Shown: piece by piece, positions 1-5,788 of the stretch
Layout of the letters: the number at the start of each line of letters is the position of its first letter
How positions within the stretch are numbered: the stretch's first letter is position 1
Assembly: GCA_051277005.1 (NCBI GenBank)
Contig: JBNMPS010000122.1
Span: 1-8,412, forward strand
Length of the DNA stretch: 8,412 bases
Direction: 5' to 3'
Source: Dasania sp051277005
Lineage (GTDB): Bacteria; Pseudomonadota; Gammaproteobacteria; Pseudomonadales; Dasaniaceae
Made by a program: the position numbers and the translations under genes
The notes under the pieces: generated by a model
The model's database searches: none
What the model saw: the letters and a program-made list of their open reading frames with translations, nothing else
What the model was told of the DNA's origin: nothing

Positions 1-20
1 CGCTTAAATGCGGCTTTTTT
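1..20. terminator. Partial hairpin terminator at the left edge, probably ending the dolP operon
   Basis: CGC (1-3), loop TTAAAT (4-9), GCGGC (10-14) and a run of six T (15-20). Only three base pairs are visible because the left arm runs off the window. Read on the minus strand it starts with six A and GCCGC, the usual first half of a bidirectional intrinsic terminator. It lies 25 bases beyond the dolP stop codon, where a terminator for the leftward operon is expected. It could also serve a convergent gene off the left edge. The missing arm is inferred, not seen. Confidence 0.5.
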
Positions 21-45
21 GTGGATAGCTTTTGTTAGTTGTTAG

Positions 46-621
46 CTAAGTAATATATTCAAACAAAATTACGACTTTTTGAACACCTGCTGTTTGTCTC
101 ACTAAATTGGCCGCTCGTTGCCCTTCGTCCCTAGAGAGTAAGCCCATTAGGTAAACGGTACCGTTCTCAGTGACGACTTTAATTCGGCCGCCTTGAATTT
201 TGGGCCGAATAAACATTTTGCTTTTTAGTTTGGTGGTTATCCATGTGTCATTTGATCGAGCCACCATTGATGCGGTGCCAGAAACGGCCAGCTCATTATG
301 CACACGACGAACTTTGTTGACGTTGGAGGCAACCTCAGCGGCTATTTGGCGTAAAGACTCAGTGGGCACTTGGCCTGTGAGTAATACGACGCCGTTATAG
401 CTGGTAACGCTGATATGGGCTTGGGTGAACTGAGGGTCCTTATTGTCTAGGTTAACTAATAATTTGGTTTCAATGATCTCGTCATCGATAACACTCCCCG
501 CTGTGCGCTCGCCACGATCTTCATCGATAGGACCATCAGTGGTTATAGAAATTATTTTACTGCAGCCTTGTAAGTGCAGAGTAAAACAAAAGATTAGGGC
601 TAGACTGAGATAACGCAACAT
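46..621 (-). CDS. dolP: DolP (YraP): dual BON-domain outer-membrane lipoprotein
   Basis: 191 residues, the same length I recall for E. coli DolP/YraP. A lipoprotein signal peptide ends in L17-Q18-G19-C20, so Cys20 is the likely lipidated residue. Ser at +2 suggests sorting to the outer membrane. Two BON domains follow, at about residues 46-115 and 124-190, each with the typical pattern of a hydrophobic strand, an N/G turn (YNGVVLLTG, ENGTVYLMG) and a closing amphipathic helix. In E. coli DolP binds anionic phospholipids, concentrates at the division site, and supports envelope integrity and septal amidase activation. The ATG at 621 is chosen because it starts the lipoprotein signal directly, lies 7 bases after the diaA stop, and has GAGGA (within the last codons of diaA) as ribosome-binding site. 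Upstream in-frame starts inside diaA would add a polar stretch before the signal peptide. It is the last gene of the leftward operon. Confidence 0.92.
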   Translation of the reverse strand: MLRYLSLALIFCFTLHLQGCSKIISITTDGPIDEDRGERTAGSVIDDEIIETKLLVNLDNKDPQFTQAHISVTSYNGVVLLTGQVPTESLRQIAAEVASNVNKVRRVHNELAVSGTASMVARSNDTWITTKLKSKMFIRPKIQGGRIKVVTENGTVYLMGLLSRDEGQRAANLVRQTAGVQKVVILFEYIT

Positions 622-628
622 AGGTGGA

Positions 629-1219
629 TTATTCCTCATTACCAAATAGTTGTTGTTCAATGATGTCGCAAAGGCAATTGGTGATCATAAGTTGTGCTTC
701 GCCGAGGCGAGCGCGGTTATTGGTTGGGATACATAGTTCAACATCTTCAGGTAAAAGTAAGGCTGAGCTATCATGCTCATCGCTATTAATTGTGATGACG
801 AGCATATCTCTGTCGTGGGCGGCCTGAATGGCCTGCGAACTGGATGATGTGGTGTTGCCTGATGATAGCACTAATAAAATATCGCCGGCTTGGCCAAGGG
901 CTCGAATTTGTTTGGCGAAAACCTCACTGAAGTTACCTTCAGCAGTGATTGCTGTAATCGTAGTTGGATCTGCATTTAGGGCGATAGCGGCCAAACCTGG
1001 ACGTTCGTAATTAAAGCGATTGAGAAGGTGGCTAGAAAAGATTTGGGCGATTGCGCCGCTCTGGCCCTCACCGCAACACAATATCTTTTTGTCGCTTAAG
1101 AGGCATTGAGCCATCAATTCACCACAATCGCCAATGGCCATGGGGAGCTCTTCCATGCTGCGCATGGTGATGTCAATGTGGCTGTGGAAAAGCTCTGTTA
1201 CGTGTTCGTATAAGTCCAT
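629..1219 (-). CDS. diaA: DiaA: SIS-domain DnaA-binding initiation factor
   Basis: 196 residues, the same length as E. coli DiaA as I recall it. This is a single SIS (sugar isomerase) domain protein: the phosphosugar-loop-like segment CCGEGQSGAIAQ lies near residues 48-60, followed by NRFNYERPGLAAIALN. DiaA forms a homotetramer that binds domain I of DnaA and promotes timely initiation at oriC. The C-terminal Leu-Phe pair (L191-F192), reported in E. coli (L190, F191) to matter for tetramer formation and DnaA binding, is present. The related heptose isomerase GmhA has RIQExHxxxxH in the last helices; here both His positions are Gln and Asn (RLGEAQLMITN), which argues against an active GmhA. 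The ATG at 1219 is preferred over an in-frame TTG at 1243 because it reproduces the E. coli N-terminus length and has GGA seven bases upstream. It lies 32 bases after yraN and 7 bases before dolP, consistent with one operon. Confidence 0.9.
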   Translation of the reverse strand: MDLYEHVTELFHSHIDITMRSMEELPMAIGDCGELMAQCLLSDKKILCCGEGQSGAIAQIFSSHLLNRFNYERPGLAAIALNADPTTITAITAEGNFSEVFAKQIRALGQAGDILLVLSSGNTTSSSSQAIQAAHDRDMLVITINSDEHDSSALLLPEDVELCIPTNNRARLGEAQLMITNCLCDIIEQQLFGNEE

Positions 1220-1251
1220 CGCTGGTCCGATTTGTCGCTTCAATTTATTAG

Positions 1252-1659
1252 TTAATAAGAAAAGGCGTTTTTGACCCAGTCAAAATGTAGTTCGCCCGTA
1301 TAATCACTGTTTGCTGCGATAACATCAAAGCGGCAATTCATATGCTCGTAATGATGTTGTTGGATATAATGTTCTGCCGCAAATAAAAGTTTTGCTTGTT
1401 TACGTTTGTCGACGGTTTCCAAGGGCGTGCCATGGCTGTTATTTTTGCGGTAACGTACTTCAACAAAAACAATACAGTCGCCCTCTAACATCACTAAATC
1501 AATTTCACCGCGACGGCAAAGGTAATTAAATTCTAAGACCCTTAGTTGATATCGAGTTAAATACTTGGCAGCTAATTGCTCTACTTCTTGCCCGCTGTAA
1601 CTAGACTTCTTTTTTTGATAAGAGTTCTTTATTTTGTTAACAACTTTTGCGATTGCCAT
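1252..1659 (-). CDS. yraN: YraN: UPF0102 endonuclease-like protein
   Basis: 135 residues, typical of the UPF0102/YraN family, whose fold belongs to the PD-(D/E)XK nuclease group. The visible family signature is E27xxAxxYL in the N-terminal helix, RRGEIDLV (E52, D54) on one strand, VFVEVRYR (E67, R69) on the next, then a Lys/Gln-rich helix (DKRKQAK) and the conserved CRFDVIA segment near 109-115. E52, D54 and E67 fit the acidic metal-binding positions; Arg replaces the Lys of the canonical E-x-K, which is common in this family. A basic N-terminal extension (about residues 5-20, rich in K) precedes the domain. The cellular substrate is not established. The start is well supported: GGAGG lies five bases before the ATG, one of the strongest ribosome-binding sites in the window. 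It sits between lpoA and diaA as in E. coli and Pseudomonas. Confidence 0.9.
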   Translation of the reverse strand: MAIAKVVNKIKNSYQKKKSSYSGQEVEQLAAKYLTRYQLRVLEFNYLCRRGEIDLVMLEGDCIVFVEVRYRKNNSHGTPLETVDKRKQAKLLFAAEHYIQQHHYEHMNCRFDVIAANSDYTGELHFDWVKNAFSY

Positions 1660-1698
1660 CCTGGCCTCCGTGAAAATCCTTAATTAAAAGTGTTTTGC

Positions 1699-3624
1699 TT
1701 ATTGCGTGCCATTGTTGGGTTTGGGGGTAATGTTGGCATCAATAGCCTGGTTTAAAGACTGATCTGCCGCGGCGATAATATTGGCTCGGCCCCCAGAAAA
1801 CTGGGCCAATAATACCGTACGTTCGATTTGATTGCTTGTATTTAATTTGAGTGTCCCGGTTTGGCCATAGACACGACTATTGGGTATATGTTTGAGCTGT
1901 TTTAGCCTTGGGTAAAGTTGGTAGCTATCGACGCCTAATGCATACATGCGCTGATAGAGCTTGCTGTGTTGAAGTTCTTGATTAACCGTATTTTTAAGCG
2001 GCACGTTGTTGTCGAGTACCCAGGGGATGTCGGTAAATTTAATGCCGTTGATGTCACTGTCTTTCTTTCTATCTTCATAGCCGCTGTATACTCGAGATGT
2101 GGCATAAATAGGTAAATCGCCAGCGTAATGATAATTAAGTAATGGCTTAATGGAGCGAGCTTGGTCCGGCTTGGCCAAAAGAAAAATCATGTCGATGTCT
2201 TGCCGTCTTCGGGGTTCAAATTCTATATGCTCACCAATGAGCTTTCTGATTCGTCTGGCGCGGTTTTCGCTGTGCTGCAAATACAGCGCTTCTTTGATGG
2301 ATTTGGAATAGTCTTTTTGACCGGTAAAAAGGCTGTTGCCTAAAGTGTCGCCGCCTAATGTTTGCCAATGTTCGCTGAATGCGTTACTGACTTTAGTGCC
2401 CCAATGACCATGGGGTGAAATTATTAAGGCTTTACGGCGGTTTTCTAAAAACGCCAGCTCGGCGATTTGTCGGGCTTCATCTTCGGGGGCTAAGCCAAAC
2501 TGGAATAGTTTTTCAGGCGCGTGGCCATAGTCATCAACACGGTTTAACGCGAGGGTGGGAATGGTCACTTGCTGATCAAAAAGCTGCCGAACATGATTTT
2601 TATCTAAGGGGCCTATAACAATTTCAGCGCCCTCAGCAATAGCTTGTTGATATAACGAGGTAAATGCGACATCGCCAGCGCTATTGTAGAGTTTGATGCT
2701 AGGTGCTTTGTCGCTGTGTTGCAGGTTACGATAGTGGGCGGCCAGCAGCCCATCGCGAATAGCTTGGCCGAAAGGAGCAAGTTTGCCGGTAACGGGTAAA
2801 ATAATGGCAATCTGTTTGGCTTGGTTGGCGGCCAGCTCTCTAATTAATATCAGGTCTTCTGGGAGTCGTTGGTTGGCAGGGTGGAGTGGCCTGAGTAATT
2901 GCCATTCATCTAAGCGTCTTACCTGCTCATCTAAATCACCTTGGGCCGTTTTAATAATTAATGCCAGTGCTAGCCAGCCTTTGTATTCTTTACCAAAAGC
3001 GGTGCGCTCATAGCGAATTAAATCATCTGATGGTACATACATGAGTGAGCGCCAAATGCTTTGGCGGTTGCTTAGTTTGGCGCTATCACTTAATAGTGGG
3101 TCGATATAAATACGTTGCTGTGCGCTAGCTAGATGGCTGCCTAACAGCGCTAATACTTTTGCTCGTAACTTGGTGAAACGCAACTGCTCTGGCAGGACAA
3201 ATTGGTTGCTTAAGTTAACAAGCCTTTCCCTGTCTAGAAGGGTTAGCGCTTCTTCATATAAGCCTTGCTGGATATAAAGCTGGCAGCGTAGCTCGCTGTA
3301 TACAATAAAGTGTTCATTATTGAGGTGCTGCGGAGAGAGTTCTTCAAATATTTGAGCGGCTAACTCGCGTTGTTGTTGTTTTAACAGCAAGCGTAATAGC
3401 GTTAACTGTAGTTCTTGACGCTTGTTGCCGGCGCTGGCTTGTAATTGCTGTAACAGTTGCTGTATTTGCTCTGGCGCTGTTTGCGCTACGGCTAGCTCGG
3501 GATCAATGCCATCACTAGATTGTTGTGAGCACGCGGACATTAGAGCGCAAAAAATAGCGGTGGCTAATCCTTTGCCTAATGAAGGCTTATGTAAAGATGA
3601 AAAAAGAGCTGTTCTGAATGTCAT
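1699..3624 (-). CDS. lpoA: LpoA: outer-membrane lipoprotein activator of PBP1A
   Basis: 641 residues, slightly shorter than the roughly 680 of E. coli LpoA. The signal peptide has a long polar n-region (1-18), a hydrophobic core (19-29) and a lipobox-like M29-S30-A31-C32, with Ser at +2 favouring the outer membrane. Residues about 45-260 are Leu/Gln-rich helices, fitting the TPR-like N-terminal domain. Residues about 270-620 form the C-terminal domain with the periplasmic-binding-protein type I fold, opening with QIAIILPVTGKLAPFGQAIR and followed by AEIVIGPLDKNHV. LpoA spans the periplasm and stimulates glycan synthesis and crosslinking by PBP1A. It is the first gene of the leftward operon, with a 39-base gap to yraN. 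It diverges from rsmI across only 45 bases; I found no convincing -35/-10 pair there, so the promoter is unassigned. No clear Shine-Dalgarno precedes the ATG; other in-frame starts would remove part of the signal peptide. Confidence 0.92.
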   Translation of the reverse strand: MTFRTALFSSLHKPSLGKGLATAIFCALMSACSQQSSDGIDPELAVAQTAPEQIQQLLQQLQASAGNKRQELQLTLLRLLLKQQQRELAAQIFEELSPQHLNNEHFIVYSELRCQLYIQQGLYEEALTLLDRERLVNLSNQFVLPEQLRFTKLRAKVLALLGSHLASAQQRIYIDPLLSDSAKLSNRQSIWRSLMYVPSDDLIRYERTAFGKEYKGWLALALIIKTAQGDLDEQVRRLDEWQLLRPLHPANQRLPEDLILIRELAANQAKQIAIILPVTGKLAPFGQAIRDGLLAAHYRNLQHSDKAPSIKLYNSAGDVAFTSLYQQAIAEGAEIVIGPLDKNHVRQLFDQQVTIPTLALNRVDDYGHAPEKLFQFGLAPEDEARQIAELAFLENRRKALIISPHGHWGTKVSNAFSEHWQTLGGDTLGNSLFTGQKDYSKSIKEALYLQHSENRARRIRKLIGEHIEFEPRRRQDIDMIFLLAKPDQARSIKPLLNYHYAGDLPIYATSRVYSGYEDRKKDSDINGIKFTDIPWVLDNNVPLKNTVNQELQHSKLYQRMYALGVDSYQLYPRLKQLKHIPNSRVYGQTGTLKLNTSNQIERTVLLAQFSGGRANIIAAADQSLNQAIDANITPKPNNGTQ

Positions 3625-3669
3625 AGCGTTGATAGTCTAGCGCTCAAATGATTTCGCATTGGAGTATTA

Positions 3670-4563
3670 TTGTTGGCCGAATTAGCTGCGCTGTATGTTG
3701 TTGCAACACCTATAGGCAATTTAGGGGATATGGTACCCCGAGCGGTGGAGGTACTACAATCCGTAGATCTTATTGCGGCTGAAGATACCCGTCATAGTGT
3801 GAAGTTAATGCAGCATTTTGGCATAGAAACCCCCCTGTGTGCTTATCACGATCACAGTGGCGCCGATACCGTTGAATATTTGATTGGCAAAATACAGGCG
3901 GGTCAATCAATCGCGTTGATCTCCGATGCAGGAACCCCTTTAATCTCTGATCCTGGCTACCGCATCGTTGATGCTGCTATGACGGCCGGCATTAAGATTG
4001 TTCCTGTGCCGGGTGCCAGCGCGGTTATTGCGGCGTTGAGTGCGGCAGGCCTACCTTCTGACAGATTCATCTTCGAGGGTTTTTTACCCGCCAAGCAGCA
4101 AGGTCGAGTTAAACAGCTGGAGGTATTAAAGGAGGAGGCTCGTACCTTAATATTCTACGAGGCCCCGCATCGTGTACTGGCGTGTCTGCAAGATATGCAG
4201 CAAGTCATGGGTGGCGATAGAGATGTGGTGATGGCCAGAGAAATCACCAAAACCTTTGAGACCATTAAGCGCAGTTCACTGCAAGAGATGGTGCAATGGG
4301 TTGCTGCTGATCGTAATCAACAGCGTGGCGAATGTGTATTGTTGCTACGTGGCGCGATAGAGGTGACCCATGAGCTTGATGGTGATGCGCGCCGTATTAT
4401 GGATGTATTATTACAAGAGTTATCGATTAAGCAGGCATCTGCTTTGGCCGCTAAAATCACCGGTCTCAAAAAGAAGCCTTTGTATCAATATGGGCTGGAT
4501 CAAAAAGCCGATGTAACTACTCAGCCCACAGCCAAAATCGCGGTGAACCGCGTTAAAAAATGA
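3670..4563 (+). CDS. rsmI: RsmI: 16S rRNA (cytidine-1402-2'-O)-methyltransferase
   Basis: 297 residues (E. coli 286), a complete SAM-dependent tetrapyrrole-methylase-fold enzyme. Signatures in order: YVVATPIGNLGD (9-20), AAEDTRHS (36-43), SDAGTPLISDPGY (85-97), the PGASAVIAALSAAGLPSD segment (114-131) leading to RFIFEGFLPAK, and LIFYEAPHR (160-168). A small C-terminal domain (about 240-280) contains the KQASALAAKITGLKKKPLY segment. RsmI 2'-O-methylates C1402 of 16S rRNA in the decoding centre, the same nucleotide that RsmH N4-methylates. The start is TTG at 3670, with GGAG five bases upstream; an adjacent TTG at 3673 is equally possible (spacing 8). No ATG in a suitable place precedes the conserved YVVATPIG. 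The last 18 or so residues are a basic tail beyond the usual end. It diverges from lpoA and precedes rnpB. Confidence 0.94.
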   Translation: MLAELAALYVVATPIGNLGDMVPRAVEVLQSVDLIAAEDTRHSVKLMQHFGIETPLCAYHDHSGADTVEYLIGKIQAGQSIALISDAGTPLISDPGYRIVDAAMTAGIKIVPVPGASAVIAALSAAGLPSDRFIFEGFLPAKQQGRVKQLEVLKEEARTLIFYEAPHRVLACLQDMQQVMGGDRDVVMAREITKTFETIKRSSLQEMVQWVAADRNQQRGECVLLLRGAIEVTHELDGDARRIMDVLLQELSIKQASALAAKITGLKKKPLYQYGLDQKADVTTQPTAKIAVNRVKK

Positions 4564-4598
4564 TCATTTACACTTGTAAACGCAGATTTTTCGCCTTG

Positions 4599-4646
4599 CT
4601 CAGCACAATTTTGACTGCAATCTGAATAGCTACGGGCAGTGCTGAG
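4599..4646 (+). repeat. Inverted repeat between rsmI and rnpB
   Basis: CTCAGCAC (4599-4606) is exactly complementary to GTGCTGAG (4639-4646), separated by 32 bases. A second, competing pair exists: ACTGC (4614-4618) with GCAGT (4636-4640), which shares bases with the right arm. There is no T-run after the right arm, so it does not look like a standard intrinsic terminator for rsmI. It lies just upstream of the proposed rnpB promoter. The rest of the 139 bases between rsmI and rnpB shows no gene. Confidence 0.45.
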
Positions 4647-4667
4647 TCGTTACAAGCCGATTAAGCC

Positions 4668-4695
4668 TTGCTTTGTGAGGGTGTAATGGTAGAGT
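4668..4695 (+). promoter_or_regulatory. Probable rnpB promoter with GC-rich discriminator
   Basis: TTGCTT (4668-4673), a 16-base spacer, then TAGAGT (4690-4695), followed by the GC-rich stretch CACGCC (4696-4701). Transcription starting 7-8 bases after the -10 would begin at about 4702-4703, exactly where the 5' strand of RNase P RNA helix P1 starts. GC-rich discriminators are typical of stable-RNA promoters under stringent control. The hexamers match consensus only at three and four positions; the call rests mainly on the fit to the RNA 5' end. TGTAAT at 4682 is an alternative -10 without a good -35. Confidence 0.5.
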
Positions 4696-4701
4696 CACGC
4701 C

Positions 4702-5064
4702 CGAGTCAGCTAGACAGTCGCCGCTTTCGTAAGAAAGGGGAGGAAAGTCCGGGCTCCATAGGGTAGAACGCCAGGTAACGCCTGGGGGGCGCGAGCCTAC
4801 GGAAAGTGCAGCAGAGAGCAGACCGCCGATGGCCTTTTTTACTTCGGTAAATAGGGCACAGGTAAGGCTGAAAGGGTGCGGTAAGAGCGCACCGCGCGAC
4901 TGGCAACAGTTCGTGGCATGGTAAACCCCGTTCGGAGCAAGACCAAATAGGTGTCCTATAGGCGTGTACCCGCGCTGGACACGGGTAGGTTGCTAAAGCC
5001 TTGCGGTGACGTAAGGCGTAGATGAATGATTGTCTTAAACAGAACCCGGCTTATTGCTGACTCA
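4702..5064 (+). ncRNA. rnpB: RNase P RNA (bacterial class A)
   Basis: The catalytic RNA subunit of RNase P, which removes 5' leaders from tRNA precursors. Universally conserved blocks are present: AGGAAAGTCCGGGCTCC (from 4741), GTAAGAGCGCACCG, the tRNA-CCA-binding GGT of loop L15 (4920-4922), TAGATGAATGA (5019-5029) and ACAGAACCCGGCTTA (from 5039), the last forming P4 with the first. Pairings by eye: P1 GAGTCAGC (4703-4710) with GCTGACTC (5056-5063), 8 perfect pairs; P2 4713-4719 with 5028-5034; P3 short, CTTTC/GAAAG closed by GTAA (4724-4737); P12 4832-4842 with 4847-4857, one mismatch and a TTCG loop; P16 GTGTCC (4951-4956) with GGACAC (4977-4982); P18 4998-5005 with 5010-5017, capped by the GNRA loop GTGA. 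The P3 arm is much shorter than in E. coli. Ends are set from P1. An AT-rich tail (5064-5077) follows, and the precursor probably runs on to the terminator at 5202-5236. Confidence 0.97.
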
Positions 5065-5172
5065 TTTTATTTTTTTGAAACTTCATGCTCGAGTGTGTGT
5101 GTGGTTTTTACCGATATCGACGCGCCGGGTCCTGTTTTGGGCAAGCCCAATCCGCTCTTTATTTATGGGCGG

Positions 5173-5202
5173 CGGCTTATTGCTGATCCATTGTAATTTT
5201 TA
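5173..5202 (+). repeat. Degenerate duplicate of the rnpB 3' end
   Basis: Bases 5173-5202 repeat 5047-5076, the 3' end of rnpB and its AT-rich tail, at an offset of exactly 126 bases. The first 14 positions (CGGCTTATTGCTGA) are identical. In the remaining 16, CTCATTTTATTTTTTT compares with TCCATTGTAATTTTTA, differing at five positions. The copy holds the P4 3' strand and only five bases able to pair as P1 (GCTGA). Between the copies lie a (GT)5G run (5093-5103), the hairpin TTGGG-CAAG-CCCAA (5137-5150) and no gene. E. coli rnpB is also known to be followed by tandem repeats that begin inside its 3' end and carry terminators, so this may be a comparable arrangement. Confidence 0.75.
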
Positions 5203-5236
5203 AAAAGCCTCAAGTTGTTTAACTTGGGGCTTTTTT
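5202..5236. terminator. Strong bidirectional hairpin terminator after rnpB
   Basis: AAAAAGCCTCAAGTT (5202-5216) pairs with AACTTGGGGCTTTTTT (5221-5236) around the loop GTTT (5217-5220), with one G-T wobble at 5210/5227. The stem ends in a six-T run, so it terminates rightward transcripts from rnpB. The five A on the left side would act as a T-run in the other direction. It separates the rnpB transcript from yajQ. Confidence 0.92.
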
Positions 5237-5251
5237 ATTTGTTTATTTAGC

Positions 5252-5260
5252 TGCTAGAAT
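5252..5260 (+). promoter_or_regulatory. Possible extended -10 promoter of yajQ
   Basis: TGCTAGAAT (5252-5260) combines a TGN extension with TAGAAT (5/6 to TATAAT). The -35 region falls in the T-run of the preceding terminator and is poor, as can be the case with extended -10 promoters. Start would be near 5267, giving a leader of about 39 bases. As yajQ follows a strong terminator, it needs its own promoter in this 69-base gap, and this is the best candidate. Confidence 0.45.
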
Positions 5261-5305
5261 TAATGCGGTGTGTAAAACCATAACCCATATTGTGAGAGTA
5301 TAAAA

Positions 5306-5788
5306 ATGCCATCTTTTGATATTGTTTCTGAAGTAGACACCCATGAATTTACCAATGCGATTGATCAGGCTAACCGCATCATCGGCACCCGTTTCGACTT
5401 TAAAGGCATGGCGGCCAGCTTTGAGCGCAAAGAATTAACCGTTACCATTTTTGCTGAGTCTGATTACCAGATTCGCCAAATGGAAGATATGCTGCGCACG
5501 GCTTTAGTGAAATGCAAAATCGACCCGCAAGCCATGAACTTTGATAAGGTCGAAACGGCCGGTAAGCAAGTTAAAAAATTAGTCACGTTGCAAAATGGTT
5601 TAGAAAGCGACTTATGTAAAAAAGTGATCAAGCTCATTAAAGACAGTAAAATGAAAGTGCAGAGCCAAATTCAAGGTGAGAAGGTGCGTATAACGGGTAA
5701 AAAACGTGACGACCTACAGCAAGTGATGGCTCTGTTACGAGGCAAGGATTTAGATCAGCCGCTACAGTTTAATAATTTTAGAGATTAA
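5306..5788 (+). CDS. yajQ: YajQ-family nucleotide-binding protein (UPF0234)
   Basis: 160 residues against 163 in E. coli YajQ, with the family's hallmark ends: MPSFDIVSEVD at the N-terminus and LQFNNFRD at the C-terminus. Other conserved blocks are RFDFKG (29-34), ESDYQIRQ (51-58), KVIKLIKDSKMKVQSQIQGEKVRITGKKRDDLQ (106-138) and VMALLRG (140-146). The family has two small alpha/beta domains of RNA-binding-like fold. YajQ proteins bind nucleotides, and members in Xanthomonas and Pseudomonas are reported as cyclic di-GMP effectors that act with a LysR-type regulator; whether this one does is not visible in the sequence. GAGAG (5294-5298) lies seven bases before the ATG. It is a single-gene unit between the rnpB terminator and the convergent ampG-family gene, whose stop codon it passes by 11 bases. 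Confidence 0.95.
   Translation: MPSFDIVSEVDTHEFTNAIDQANRIIGTRFDFKGMAASFERKELTVTIFAESDYQIRQMEDMLRTALVKCKIDPQAMNFDKVETAGKQVKKLVTLQNGLESDLCKKVIKLIKDSKMKVQSQIQGEKVRITGKKRDDLQQVMALLRGKDLDQPLQFNNFRD

Noticed and set aside
622..660. Longer dolP reading frame with 13 extra N-terminal residues starting inside diaA
   Set aside because: The extension is polar, precedes a complete lipoprotein signal peptide and would break the match to the usual 191-residue length; the ATG at 621 has a ribosome-binding site at the end of diaA.
629..1219. Reading the SIS-domain gene as heptose isomerase gmhA
   Set aside because: The His positions of the GmhA C-terminal motif are Gln and Asn, the Leu-Phe tail of DiaA is present, and the neighbours yraN and dolP are those of diaA.
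1220..1243. TTG start for diaA giving 204 residues
   Set aside because: No ribosome-binding site lies before it, and the ATG at 1219 gives 196 residues with the N-terminus of known DiaA.
4706..4906. Open frame of 66 codons on the minus strand
   Set aside because: It lies wholly inside the RNase P RNA gene, whose conserved helices explain the sequence; the protein is low in recognisable features.
5093..5103. (GT)5G run as a phase-variable tract
   Set aside because: It is short and lies in non-coding sequence between rnpB and its terminator, so length changes would not switch a gene.
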